Of a stretch of 35,268 nucleotides of DNA, positions 7,202 to 14,595 are shown piece by piece. The stretch comes from G001797105 sp964528155 (GTDB lineage Bacteria; Chloroflexota; Anaerolineae; Anaerolineales; E44-bin32). The translations under genes were made by a program, and so were the position numbers. Numbering within the stretch: the stretch's first letter is position 1; each line of letters begins with the position of its first letter. The notes beneath the pieces were generated by a model. The model saw only the letters and a list, made by a program, of their open reading frames with translations. It had not been told where the DNA came from and did not search any database. The stretch lies in the NCBI GenBank assembly GCA_964528155.1, contig CAZGRL010000034.1:1-35268 (forward strand). Direction: 5' to 3'.

Positions 7202-7615
7202 ATGACCGTTTCCGACCCCATCGCAGACATGCTCACCCGCATCCGCAACGGCCTGATGGCCGGCCACCAGCTTGTATCGGTGCCGAGCTCCAAGATCAAG
7301 GTCGCTATCGCCCGGATACTCGAGGAAGAAGGCTTCATCGAGGGCTTCGAGGAGTCCTCTGTCGACGGCAAACCCGGGCGCGTGCTGCGCATGAAGCTGA
7401 AGTACGTTGGCGTGCGACGTTCGCGGCGCCCGGTGATTACCGGCCTCGAACGCATCAGTCGTCCGGGCCGGCGGATCTACACCGGCAAGCGGGAAATCCC
7501 CTGGGTGCGGTCGGGCATCGGAGTTGCCATCCTGTCGACCCAGAAGGGTGTGATGACCGGATTACGCGCCCGTCAATTGGGCGTCGGCGGCGAGGTGCTG
7601 TGCCAGGTCTGGTAG
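7202..7615 (+). CDS. rpsH: Small ribosomal subunit protein S8
   Basis: 137 aa from ATG 7202, which gives MTVSDPIADMLTRIRNGLMA, the standard S8 start; the frame is open further upstream, but only inside rpsN. The C-terminal half shows YTGKREIPWVRSGIGVAILS followed by TQKGVMTGLRARQLGVGGEV. The usual STS triplet region is present as ILSTQKG. S8 is a primary binder of the 16S central domain and in E. coli represses the spc operon at the L5 start. Confidence 0.96.
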   Translation: MTVSDPIADMLTRIRNGLMAGHQLVSVPSSKIKVAIARILEEEGFIEGFEESSVDGKPGRVLRMKLKYVGVRRSRRPVITGLERISRPGRRIYTGKREIPWVRSGIGVAILSTQKGVMTGLRARQLGVGGEVLCQVW

Positions 7616-7676
7616 GCGAGCTGGATCGCCGGCTGAGGCCGCGCCGGAGTGTTGTCGGAAGTCGCAGGAGGAAAGT

Positions 7677-8222
7677 GTGTCAAGAGTAGGTCGAAGTCCC
7701 ATCCAGATCCCGGACGGGGTGAATGTGGAAATCGACGGCCCGGAGGTCAGAGTCAAAGGCCCCAAGGGCGAGCTGATGCGTTCCTTCCGACCGGAGATGG
7801 AAATCGTATCCGAGGAAGGGATCCTGCGGGTCGTCCGGCCTTCCGATGAGCCTCGGATGCGGGCGCTGCATGGCCTGACGCGGGCGCTGCTGAACAACAT
7901 GGTCGTCGGCGTGAGCACCGGTTTCGTGAAGACGCTCGAGGTCGAAGGCGTTGGCTACCGCCCGGACAAGGAAGGCGAGGATTTGGTGTTGTACGTCGGC
8001 TACTCGCATCCCGTGCGCTTCAGCCCGCCGGCGGGCATCACATTTGATGTCGACACCCGCGGCCGTCAGATCAAGGTCTTGGGATACGACAAAGAGGTCG
8101 TCGGCCAAGTCGCCGCCGATATACGCAAGGTGCGCCCGCCCGAGCCGTACAAAGGCAAAGGCATCCGATACGCCGGCGAGCACGTTCGACGCAAGGCCGG
8201 GAAGGCCGGCAGGGTAACATAG
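7677..8222 (+). CDS. rplF: Large ribosomal subunit protein L6
   Basis: 181 aa from GTG 7677, behind a strong GCAGGAGGAAA site. The protein opens MSRVGRSPIQIPDGVNVEID. The two repeated L6 domains are seen, with MVVGVSTGFVKTLEVEGVGY in the linker and the C-terminal signature KVRPPEPYKGKGIRYAGEHV. L6 stabilises the sarcin-ricin loop region near the factor-binding site. rplR starts 2 nt after the stop. Confidence 0.97.
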   Translation: MSRVGRSPIQIPDGVNVEIDGPEVRVKGPKGELMRSFRPEMEIVSEEGILRVVRPSDEPRMRALHGLTRALLNNMVVGVSTGFVKTLEVEGVGYRPDKEGEDLVLYVGYSHPVRFSPPAGITFDVDTRGRQIKVLGYDKEVVGQVAADIRKVRPPEPYKGKGIRYAGEHVRRKAGKAGRVT

Positions 8223-8224
8223 CC

Positions 8225-8590
8225 ATGGCAAAGAAAACCAGGACGGTGATGCGCCAGCGGCGCCACGAATCCGTACGGCAGAAGGTCGCCGGTACACCTG
8301 ACCGGCCGCGGCTCAATGTCTTCCGCAGCCTGACCCAGGTGTATGCGCAACTCATCGATGATGAGTCGGGCAAGACGCTGGCCTCGGCATCGACGCTCGA
8401 AACCGAGATCAAGCCCAAGCTGGCCGGGCTGAACAAGACGGAGCAGGCCAAACTCATCGGCGAGGCCATCGCCAGGCGGGCGGCGGAGAAGGGCGTCAAG
8501 CAGGTTGTGTTCGATCGGGGCGGCTACCGTTACCACGGTCGTGTGCGTGCGCTGGCCGAAGCGGCAAGAGAAGCCGGCCTGGAGTTCTAG
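8225..8590 (+). CDS. rplR: Large ribosomal subunit protein L18
   Basis: 121 aa. The basic N-terminus MAKKTRTVMRQRRHESVRQK precedes the RNA-binding core RPRLNVFRSLTQVYAQLIDD. The C-terminal half has GEAIARRAAEKGVKQVVFDR and GGYRYHGRVRALAEAAREAG. L18 binds 5S rRNA together with L5. It lies 2 nt after rplF, and rpsE follows after an 81-nt spacer with no obvious feature beyond the ribosome binding site. Confidence 0.97.
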   Translation: MAKKTRTVMRQRRHESVRQKVAGTPDRPRLNVFRSLTQVYAQLIDDESGKTLASASTLETEIKPKLAGLNKTEQAKLIGEAIARRAAEKGVKQVVFDRGGYRYHGRVRALAEAAREAGLEF

Positions 8591-8671
8591 CCGCCCCTAC
8601 CTCGGTGGGCGCGGGAGACAGTCCGGCCGAGTGATGATGCATTCTACAGGCGGAAGGCGGAGAGAGATCAA

Positions 8672-9208
8672 GTGAGACGAGGCTTTCGAGACCGAACCGA
8701 AGACCGGGAAGACCTGGACGAACGAGTCATCGACATCGCCCGTGTTGCCAAAGTCGTCAAAGGCGGAAGACGTTTCGCATTCCGTGTGACCGTCGTCGTC
8801 GGCGACAATCGAGGCAACGTCGGCCTGGGCACAGGAAAAGCCCGCGGCGTTCCCGATGCCATTCACAAGGCGACGGAGAAGGCGCGCAAGGCGATGCAGC
8901 CGATCACTCTGCAGGGAACAACGATCCCGCATGAAGTGATCGCCCACTACGGCGGCGCCCAGGTGCTGCTCAAGCCGGCTTCGCCCGGCACGGGCGTCAT
9001 CGCCGGCGGCGCCGTACGTGCGGTGCTTGAGGCTGCCGGTGTTCGGGACATTCTCACCAAGTCGCTCGGAAGCGCCAATGTATTGAATGTCGCCCGGGCG
9101 ACGCTCACCGGACTCAACGAGCTCAAGAAGGTCGGCGAAGAAGCCGCTCATCGGGGCAAGGATCCGGAGCATCTGCGGCCGTTTTGGGAGCGAAAGAAGC
9201 ATGCCTGA
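8672..9208 (+). CDS. rpsE: Small ribosomal subunit protein S5
   Basis: 178 aa from GTG 8672 with an AAGGCGGAGAGAG site upstream. The N-terminal dsRNA-binding domain has DERVIDIARVAKVVKGGRRF, FRVTVVVGDNRGNVGLGTGK and PDAIHKATEKARKAM. The C-terminal domain has KPASPGTGVIAGGAVRAVLE and DILTKSLGSANVLNVARAT. S5 acts in decoding accuracy and the mRNA entry helicase. The stop overlaps the rpmD start by 8 nt. Confidence 0.97.
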   Translation: MRRGFRDRTEDREDLDERVIDIARVAKVVKGGRRFAFRVTVVVGDNRGNVGLGTGKARGVPDAIHKATEKARKAMQPITLQGTTIPHEVIAHYGGAQVLLKPASPGTGVIAGGAVRAVLEAAGVRDILTKSLGSANVLNVARATLTGLNELKKVGEEAAHRGKDPEHLRPFWERKKHA

Positions 9209-9395
9209 GTCACGCGCCCAAGGCAAGTTGAAGATCACATTGGTGCGAAGCCCGATTGGGTACGCCGAAGACCAGAAGCGCACGGTGCGTGCACTTGGTT
9301 TGCGTCGCATGCACCAGACGGTGGAGCAGATGGACACCCCGGTCATCCGGGGCATGGTTTCAAAGGTCAGCCATCTGGTCAAGGTCGAGGAGTGA
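9201..9395 (+). CDS. rpmD: Large ribosomal subunit protein L30
   Basis: 64 aa from ATG 9201, inside the last 8 nt of rpsE. KLKITLVRSPIGYAEDQKRT, VRALGLRRMHQTVEQMDTPV and IRGMVSKVSHLVKVEE are the full L30 pattern. L30 is a small two-domain 23S rRNA binder, absent from some phyla, so its presence here is informative. rplO follows after 7 nt. Confidence 0.96.
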   Translation: MPESRAQGKLKITLVRSPIGYAEDQKRTVRALGLRRMHQTVEQMDTPVIRGMVSKVSHLVKVEE

Positions 9396-9402
9396 ACAGG
9401 CG

Positions 9403-9852
9403 ATGAAGCTGCATGATTTGAAGCCTCCGGCCGGCGCCCGAAAATCCCGCAAGCGGGTCGGGCGCGGGATCGCCGCCGGGCAGGGAAAGACGGCCGGCCG
9501 CGGCACGAAAGGCGAGGGGGCCCGGTCGGGCTCCGGCGGCAAGCTCTATCGTCAGGGCGGTAACCTGCCGTTCTTCCGCCGGCTGCCTTTCAAACGCGGC
9601 TTCACCAACCCCTTCCGCAAGGAGTGGAGCGAGATCAACCTCGAGGATCTGCAAGGGTTTGCGGCCGAGGCGGAGATCTCGCCGGAGACGCTCGGCAGCG
9701 CAGGTCTCGTAGGCGACAGCGGAAACCCGATCGTCTTGCTGGGGCGCGGAGAAGTGAAAGTACCTCTGACGGTTCGGCTCCATCGGATCAGCCGCGGCGC
9801 GCAGGCGAAGATCGAAGCTGCCGGCGGGAAAGTCGAGCGGATCAAGGCATGA
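9403..9852 (+). CDS. rplO: Large ribosomal subunit protein L15
   Basis: 149 aa from ATG 9403: MKLHDLKPPAGARKSRKRVG, then GRGIAAGQGKTAGRGTKGEG, SGSGGKLYRQGGNLPFFRRL and PFKRGFTNPFRKEWSEINLE. The glycine- and arginine-rich N-terminal extension penetrates 23S rRNA, and the globular C-terminal part ends AAGGKVERIKA. L15 is a late assembly protein of the 50S subunit. secY starts 31 nt downstream, the conserved spc-operon order. Confidence 0.96.
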   Translation: MKLHDLKPPAGARKSRKRVGRGIAAGQGKTAGRGTKGEGARSGSGGKLYRQGGNLPFFRRLPFKRGFTNPFRKEWSEINLEDLQGFAAEAEISPETLGSAGLVGDSGNPIVLLGRGEVKVPLTVRLHRISRGAQAKIEAAGGKVERIKA

Positions 9853-9883
9853 GGCTGGAAGGGACGGGAAAGAAGGCGCTTCG

Positions 9884-11215
9884 ATGAGACGATCTGTATG
9901 GCGCTTCTTGTGGGTCTCGGAAGAAATCCGAAACCGGCTGCTCATCACGGTCGGCTTGCTCGTCATCTACCGACTTGCGGCGCACGTCCCGGTCCCCGGG
10001 ATCGACCGGGCGGCGATCGCCCAGGTGCTGAGCGGGGCGGGAGCCGGGGCGACGTTGTTCAACTTGCTCGACCTTCTCTCCGGCGGCACGGTGTCGAACT
10101 TCTCCGTTCTGGCGATGGGTGTGTATCCGTACATCACCGCCCAGATCATCCTTCAATTGATGGTCCCGATCATCCCGTCGCTGCAGCGGCGGATGGAGGA
10201 AGATCCGCGCGAAGGTCAGAAGTGGATGGAGAAGTGGACGTACTATCTCTCGCTTCCGATGGCGGCTCTGAACGCCGTCGGTCAGATCCAGCTTTTCCGT
10301 CAGTTCTCGGGCGGTACGATCTCGATCACACAGTTTGGCCCGAACTTGTCGACGGCGACGATGATCATCACCATGACTGCCGGGACGATGTTCGCCATCT
10401 GGCTCGGCGAGCTCATCTCGGAGTATGGCATCCGTAACCAGGGTTTGTCGCTGATCATCTTCGCCGGCATCGTCGCCAGGATCCCGTTCAACGTCGGCCG
10501 GCTGCTGACGGATCAACAACAACGAGTCGGGCTGATCGCGTTTCTGCTTTTCATCACGATCGCCACGATTTTCGTCATCGTCTACGTCCAGGAAGGGCGT
10601 CGGAATGTGCCGGTGATGTACCCGGGTCGGAGAGTGGGCAATCGAATGTCGATGCCGGTCAAGGGCACGCTGCCGTTGATGGTCAACATGGCCGGTATGA
10701 TCCCCTTGATCTTCGCCCAGTCCTTCCTGACCTTCCCGGCGGTAATCGCACAGTTCTTCATCAACTCCGCCAACGAGACGGTCAAGTCCGTAGCCGTCTG
10801 GCTGCAGAACTCGTTCGGAGGCATCAACTCGACGTATTGGATTCTGTACTTTCTGATGGTCGTCGGGTTCACCTTCTTCTATACGGACGTGCTTTTCGCC
10901 CAGCAGAACTACGGCGAGAATCTGAAGCGGGCCGGGGCCCAGGTCCCCGGTGTGACCAAAGGTGCCCCCACGCAGCGCTATCTGACGCGTGTGCTGCGCC
11001 GGATCACGCTTCCGGGCGCGGTCTTCCTGGGTATCGTGGCCATCATGCCCTTCCTGGTGGGGCTGATTTGGCCGTTGGCCGGATCGAACCAGGGGCTGCT
11101 GCTGGTGTCGTCCGCCGGACTGCTGATCGTCGTCGGAGTGGTGCGTGACATTTACCGCTCCATCGAGGCCGAGCTCAAACTGCGCGGTTACGACTCGGCG
11201 GTGCTGGTGCATTAG
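9884..11215 (+). CDS. secY: Protein translocase subunit SecY
   Basis: 443 aa, the central pore protein of the Sec translocon in the plasma membrane, with about ten hydrophobic segments. The first follows NRLLITVGLLVIYRLAAHVP, with the SecY signature VPVPGIDRAAI. The plug/TM2 region is SNFSVLAMGVYPYITAQIIL, and the cytosolic loop between TM8 and TM9 is KRAGAQVPGVTKGAPTQRYL. The C-terminus RSIEAELKLRGYDSAVLVH is typical. It is followed by adk after 2 nt. Confidence 0.97.
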   Translation: MRRSVWRFLWVSEEIRNRLLITVGLLVIYRLAAHVPVPGIDRAAIAQVLSGAGAGATLFNLLDLLSGGTVSNFSVLAMGVYPYITAQIILQLMVPIIPSLQRRMEEDPREGQKWMEKWTYYLSLPMAALNAVGQIQLFRQFSGGTISITQFGPNLSTATMIITMTAGTMFAIWLGELISEYGIRNQGLSLIIFAGIVARIPFNVGRLLTDQQQRVGLIAFLLFITIATIFVIVYVQEGRRNVPVMYPGRRVGNRMSMPVKGTLPLMVNMAGMIPLIFAQSFLTFPAVIAQFFINSANETVKSVAVWLQNSFGGINSTYWILYFLMVVGFTFFYTDVLFAQQNYGENLKRAGAQVPGVTKGAPTQRYLTRVLRRITLPGAVFLGIVAIMPFLVGLIWPLAGSNQGLLLVSSAGLLIVVGVVRDIYRSIEAELKLRGYDSAVLVH

Positions 11216-11217
11216 AG

Positions 11218-11892
11218 ATGGAAGCGGCTGAAGCGGTGTTCGTCGTACTGCTGGGCGCCCCGGGCGCGGGAAAAGGGACGCAGGCCAAGTATCTGGCGAA
11301 GGCGCTCAGCGTTCCGCATGTGTCGAGCGGCGACATCTTTCGAGAGAATCTCGCCGCCCAAACTGATCTGGGCAAGCAGGCCAGTGACTATCTGGCACGC
11401 GGTGAGCTCGTGCCCGACGACATTACTATCGCCATGATTCGGGACCGCCTGGCCAGGCCGGATTGCGCGAGCGGAGCCATTCTGGATGGGTTCCCGCGCA
11501 CGCCCAACCAGGCCGAAGCGTTGGACAAGATCCTGGCGGAGAAGGGCACTCGAGTGGGGGCGGTGCTCTACATCAAGGTCGATGAAGAGATCTTGATCCA
11601 GCGCCTGAGCGGGCGGTGGATGTGCCGTGAGGCGGGGCACGTCTATCATCAGATGTTCAACCCGCCCAAGCAGCCGGGTGTGTGTGATGTCGATGGCTCG
11701 CCGCTATACCAACGTGAGGATGACTCGGCTGAAACCGTGGCCCACCGGATCAGCGTCTACCTCCGTCAGACTGCACCGTTGATCGAGCATTACCGGGCGC
11801 GGGGAGGGATCATCGAGATCGACGGCGGGTTGCCAATTGAGGAGGTCTCACGCCAGATGCTGGCGGCGCTTCCGGAGAGGGCCGGCCGATGA
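11218..11892 (+). CDS. adk: Adenylate kinase, long form with degenerate zinc site
   Basis: 224 aa. It catalyses ATP + AMP = 2 ADP. The P-loop is GAPGAGKGTQ (13-22), followed by SSGDIFREN and the AMP-site motif LDGFPRTPNQA. The LID domain (about 130-168) is of the long zinc type, but only Cys136, Cys156 and Asp159 of the usual Cys-x2-Cys...Cys-x2-Cys/Asp set remain: the second ligand position (139) is Ala. Zinc binding is therefore doubtful, and the lid resembles an intermediate toward the hydrogen-bonded form. It lies 2 nt after secY and overlaps map by 4 nt. Confidence 0.96.
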   Translation: MEAAEAVFVVLLGAPGAGKGTQAKYLAKALSVPHVSSGDIFRENLAAQTDLGKQASDYLARGELVPDDITIAMIRDRLARPDCASGAILDGFPRTPNQAEALDKILAEKGTRVGAVLYIKVDEEILIQRLSGRWMCREAGHVYHQMFNPPKQPGVCDVDGSPLYQREDDSAETVAHRISVYLRQTAPLIEHYRARGGIIEIDGGLPIEEVSRQMLAALPERAGR

Positions 11893-12752
11893 ATTGGAGC
11901 AGGGGCGTCGTTCTGAAAAGCCAGCGCGAGCTGGAAATCATGCGGCGAGCTGGGCGGATCAATGCCCTGGCGCTGCTGGCGGCAGTCGGAGTGGTGCGAC
12001 CGGGCGCGACGACGGCTGACTTGAACGAAGCCGCGGCTGCCGTGCTGCGCGCACACGACGCCGAGCCGACGTTTCTGGGCTATCCGGGGCCGTACCCGTA
12101 TCCGGCGGCGACGACGGTGTGCATCAATCAGGAGCTCGTGCACGGTATCCCGGGCAAGCGGCGCCTTAGAGAGGGGGACGTCGTCAGTATCGACTGCGGA
12201 GCGACCGTTGAGGGTTTCGTTGGTGATTCGGCGCTGACGGTCGGCGTTGGCGAAATCTCGGCCGAGGCCGAGAAGCTCATCCAGGTCACCGCCGAGGCGT
12301 TGAAGATTGGGATCGATGCCATGCATCCCGGTCACCGCACCGGGGATGTCTCAGCGGCGATCCAGGCGTATGTCGAGGCGGGCGGCTTCAACGTGGTCCG
12401 GGAGTACACAGGACACGGCGTGGGAAGAGCGATGCACGAAGATCCGCAGGTGCCGAACTACGGCCGGGCCGGGACGGGGATGCCGCTCCGAGCAGGGATG
12501 ACGATCGCCCTCGAGCCGATGGTCCTGGCAGGACGGCCGGAGACACAGCTCATGCAGGACGAATGGACGGTGTCGTCGCTGGACGGTCGACTGACGGCCC
12601 ACTTCGAACACACCGTGGCCGTGACCCGGAACGGGCCGCTGGTGCTGACCGCACTCGATCCGGTTCTGGACGCAGGGCTGGGTGATCGGTATAATGGTTA
12701 CTTTGCCGGCTTTCCACATCCGGTGAAGGATGAAGGAGCACGAGGAAGATGA
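11889..12752 (+). CDS. map: Methionine aminopeptidase, type I
   Basis: 287 aa. It removes the initiator Met from nascent proteins. All five metal ligands are recognisable: Asp in VVSIDCGA, Asp in FVGDSALT, His in YTGHGVGRAMHEDP, Glu in IALEPMV and Glu in AHFEHTVAV. The substrate-binding His lies in CINQELVHGIPG. The enzyme normally ends soon after the last motif; here about 30 extra residues (…DRYNGYFAGFPHPVK…) run up to the rpmJ start. That stretch of DNA also contains a TATAAT promoter, so the tail may be read-through of former intergenic sequence. Confidence 0.96.
   Translation: MNWSRGVVLKSQRELEIMRRAGRINALALLAAVGVVRPGATTADLNEAAAAVLRAHDAEPTFLGYPGPYPYPAATTVCINQELVHGIPGKRRLREGDVVSIDCGATVEGFVGDSALTVGVGEISAEAEKLIQVTAEALKIGIDAMHPGHRTGDVSAAIQAYVEAGGFNVVREYTGHGVGRAMHEDPQVPNYGRAGTGMPLRAGMTIALEPMVLAGRPETQLMQDEWTVSSLDGRLTAHFEHTVAVTRNGPLVLTALDPVLDAGLGDRYNGYFAGFPHPVKDEGARGR
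12667..12695 (+). promoter_or_regulatory. Candidate sigma70-type promoter for the rpmJ-rpoA block
   Basis: A perfect TATAAT (12690-12695) lies 17 nt after TGGACG (12667-12672; 4 of 6 matches to TTGACA). It sits inside the 3' end of map, about 54 nt before the rpmJ ATG, giving a predicted leader of about 47 nt. A perfect -10 box is conspicuous in such GC-rich DNA. Position suggests independent transcription of L36, S13, S11, S4, RpoA and L17 (the alpha operon). Confidence 0.6.
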
Positions 12753-12862
12753 AAGTGACGTCTTCGGTTCGCAAGCGCTGTCCGAAGTGCAAGATCGTGA
12801 AGCGCCGCGGCAAGGTGTATGTGATTTGCGAGAACCCTCGCCACAAGCAGAGACAGGGATAG
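12749..12862 (+). CDS. rpmJ: Large ribosomal subunit protein L36, zinc type
   Basis: 37 aa, the normal length. The protein opens MKVTSSVRKRCPKCKIVKRR, and the zinc ribbon ligands Cys11, Cys14, Cys27 and His32 are all present. It binds 23S rRNA near the L7/L12 base. The start overlaps the map stop by 4 nt, and rpsM begins 3 nt after its stop. In most bacteria infA precedes rpmJ here, but there is no room for it. Confidence 0.96.
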   Translation: MKVTSSVRKRCPKCKIVKRRGKVYVICENPRHKQRQG

Positions 12863-12865
12863 TCC

Positions 12866-13255
12866 ATGGCACGTATCGAAGGGATTGATCTTCCGCGCGA
12901 CAAGCGTATCGAGGTTGGGTTGACGTACATCTATGGCCTCGGTCCGAGCACGGCGCGCAGGGCGCTGGCCGAGACCGGCGTGAGCCCCGACACGCGCGTT
13001 CGCGATCTCACCGAAGACGAGATCACGCTCTTGCGCGACTACGTCGGCCAGAAGCTCACCGTCGAGGGCGACCTGCGGCGCGAGGTCCAGATGAACATCA
13101 AGCGGCTGATCGACATCGGCTGCTATCGCGGCCTGCGCCACCGACGCGCCCTTCCGGTGCGAGGCCAACGGACCCGCACCAATGCCAGGACCCGAAAGGG
13201 GCCGAAAAAGACCGTCGCCGGTCGCGGCAGAAGACGCGGAGCAAAGAAGAAGTAA
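12866..13255 (+). CDS. rpsM: Small ribosomal subunit protein S13
   Basis: 129 aa. MARIEGIDLPRDKRIEVGLT, YIYGLGPSTARRALAETGVS, LRREVQMNIKRLIDIGCYRG and the signature LRHRRALPVRGQRTRTNART are all present, with a basic tail. S13 sits at the top of the 30S head, contacting P-site tRNA and bridging to L5. In E. coli it is first in the alpha operon. A 122-nt spacer with strong nested inverted repeats separates it from rpsK. Confidence 0.97.
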   Translation: MARIEGIDLPRDKRIEVGLTYIYGLGPSTARRALAETGVSPDTRVRDLTEDEITLLRDYVGQKLTVEGDLRREVQMNIKRLIDIGCYRGLRHRRALPVRGQRTRTNARTRKGPKKTVAGRGRRRGAKKK

Positions 13256-13263
13256 TACCGTGG

Positions 13264-13339
13264 CGCGACCGACCCGGAGGAGGCGGATGGGCATCCTTCC
13301 CCCATGCGGCTGAACCGTCCTCCTGCGGCTGAGGTCGCG
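13264..13339 (+). ncRNA. Candidate structured leader between rpsM and rpsK
   Basis: Three inverted pairs nest inside one another: CGCGACC (13264-13270) with GGTCGCG (13333-13339), GGAGGA (13276-13281) with TCCTCC (13318-13323), and ATGGG (13287-13291) with CCCAT (13301-13305). A small CGG-CTGAA-CCG hairpin (13307-13317) could branch off, giving a three-way junction. It lies about 40 nt before the S11 start. S4 regulates this operon in E. coli and Bacillus through a leader RNA, so an autoregulatory site is plausible; that is inference from position only. Confidence 0.4.
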
Positions 13340-13377
13340 ATCATCTCACATCATTTGGAGAGGGCAGGGGAACGTCT

Positions 13378-13779
13378 ATGGCACGAAGAGCAGTCAAGGG
13401 AGCGCGACGCGCCTCCAAGAAGACCAAGCGGACGATTTCGCACGGTCATGCGCACGTGCACGCCACGTTCAACAACACAATCGTGACGATCACCGACACA
13501 CAGGGCAACGCGGTGGTTGCCGGCAGCGCCGGCTCCGCCGGATTCAAGGGCTCACGCAAGAGCACACCCTACGCCGCCCGTGTCGCCGCCCAGGATGTCA
13601 TCGTCGCCGCCACGGAACTGGGTCTGCAAGAGGTGGATGTTTTCGTTAAGGGACCCGGGCCGGGGCGAGAGGCGGCGATCCGGGCCATTCAGGCCTCCGG
13701 CATCCGTGTTCGCTCGATCAGCGATGTCACGCCGGTCCCGCACAACGGCTGCCGCCCTCCAAAGAAACGCCGCGTTTGA
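13378..13779 (+). CDS. rpsK: Small ribosomal subunit protein S11
   Basis: 133 aa. After a basic N-terminus it has HGHAHVHATFNNTIVTITDT, SAGSAGFKGSRKSTPYAARV, DVFVKGPGPGREAAIRAIQA and the C-terminal signature DVTPVPHNGCRPPKKRRV. S11 forms the 30S platform with S6 and S18 and contacts mRNA near the E site. Ribosome binding site GGAGAGGGCAGGGGAACG lies upstream, beyond the structured spacer. rpsD follows after 23 nt. Confidence 0.97.
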   Translation: MARRAVKGARRASKKTKRTISHGHAHVHATFNNTIVTITDTQGNAVVAGSAGSAGFKGSRKSTPYAARVAAQDVIVAATELGLQEVDVFVKGPGPGREAAIRAIQASGIRVRSISDVTPVPHNGCRPPKKRRV

Positions 13780-13802
13780 TCACGGGAAGGAATTGACCGC
13801 CT

Positions 13803-14441
13803 ATGGCGAAATACGCAGGACCTGTCTGCAAGCTGTGCCGTCGCGAGGGAGAGAAACTCTTCCTCAAAGGTCAGCGCTGCTATACACCAAAATGCGCCTT
13901 TGAGCGGCGGGGGTTCCCGCCGGGCGAACACGGTCGGGACGCCCAGTTCCGTCGTCGGCGTGTTTCGGATTACAGTCGCCAGCTACGAGAGAAGCAGAAG
14001 ACCCGCCGGGTGTACGGTGTTTCGGAGCGCCAGTTCCGTCGCTACTACCGGGCCTCGCTCAAGCGGAGAGGCCTGACCGGCGAGAACCTGCTGCAAATGC
14101 TCGAACGGCGACTGGACAATGTGGTCTACAGACTGGGGTTCGCCCCCAGCCGCGCGGCGGCGCGCACGCTTGTGACGCATGGCCACTTCAACATCAACGG
14201 GCGCCGGACCGACGTGCCCTCGATGTTGGTCCGACCCGGCGATTCAATCGATGTGCGTCTTGGATCGCGAGCTCGACCGTACTTCAAGGAACTTCCGGAG
14301 ATCGCCGAGACCCGGACTGTCCCGCGCTGGTTGGACCGGGATGTGAAAGGCCTCGCCGGCAAGGTTCTCCACGATCCTGAGCGATCCGACATCGACGCCA
14401 ACCTCAGCGAGCAGTTGATCATCGAGTACTACTCGCGCTGA
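13803..14441 (+). CDS. rpsD: Small ribosomal subunit protein S4, zinc type
   Basis: 212 aa. The N-terminal domain has Cys9-x2-Cys12 with Cys26 and Cys31, the zinc site of C+ S4 proteins. The S4 RNA-binding domain follows, with LERRLDNVVYRLGFAPSRAA, RTLVTHGHFNINGRRTDVPS and RPGDSIDVR. S4 initiates 30S body assembly and is the usual translational repressor of the alpha operon. GGAAGGAATTGACC precedes the ATG. A 154-nt spacer separates it from rpoA. Confidence 0.97.
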   Translation: MAKYAGPVCKLCRREGEKLFLKGQRCYTPKCAFERRGFPPGEHGRDAQFRRRRVSDYSRQLREKQKTRRVYGVSERQFRRYYRASLKRRGLTGENLLQMLERRLDNVVYRLGFAPSRAAARTLVTHGHFNINGRRTDVPSMLVRPGDSIDVRLGSRARPYFKELPEIAETRTVPRWLDRDVKGLAGKVLHDPERSDIDANLSEQLIIEYYSR

Positions 14442-14467
14442 GGCCGGGTTCGACTTGGTCCGTCACA

Positions 14468-14504
14468 CCGCCCACGGCCATGCAGATTTGGGGGCAGTGG
14501 GCGG
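14468..14504 (+). repeat. Inverted repeat in the rpsD-rpoA spacer
   Basis: A perfect 8-bp pair, CCGCCCAC (14468-14475) and GTGGGCGG (14497-14504), encloses a 21-nt loop, 27 nt after the S4 stop and 91 nt before rpoA. There is no T-tract, so a simple intrinsic terminator is unlikely. It may be an RNA processing site, an attenuator or an S4-responsive element that adjusts the level of RNA polymerase alpha. The rest of the spacer shows only the GGAGGGGAC ribosome binding site of rpoA. Confidence 0.4.
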
Positions 14505-14595
14505 CCGGCAGATGGGAATTGTGCGCCGGGGACGTCATAGTAGGTCCTGAGGCGCCGGCGCCACGAAGCAAGAATCAGAGGTCTCGGAGGGGACA

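Noticed and set aside
9842..11212. 456-codon minus-strand reading frame opposite secY
   Set aside because: It is antisense to a fully conserved SecY, has a His/Arg/Asp-rich shadow composition and matches no family. GC-rich codon bias makes such frames common here.
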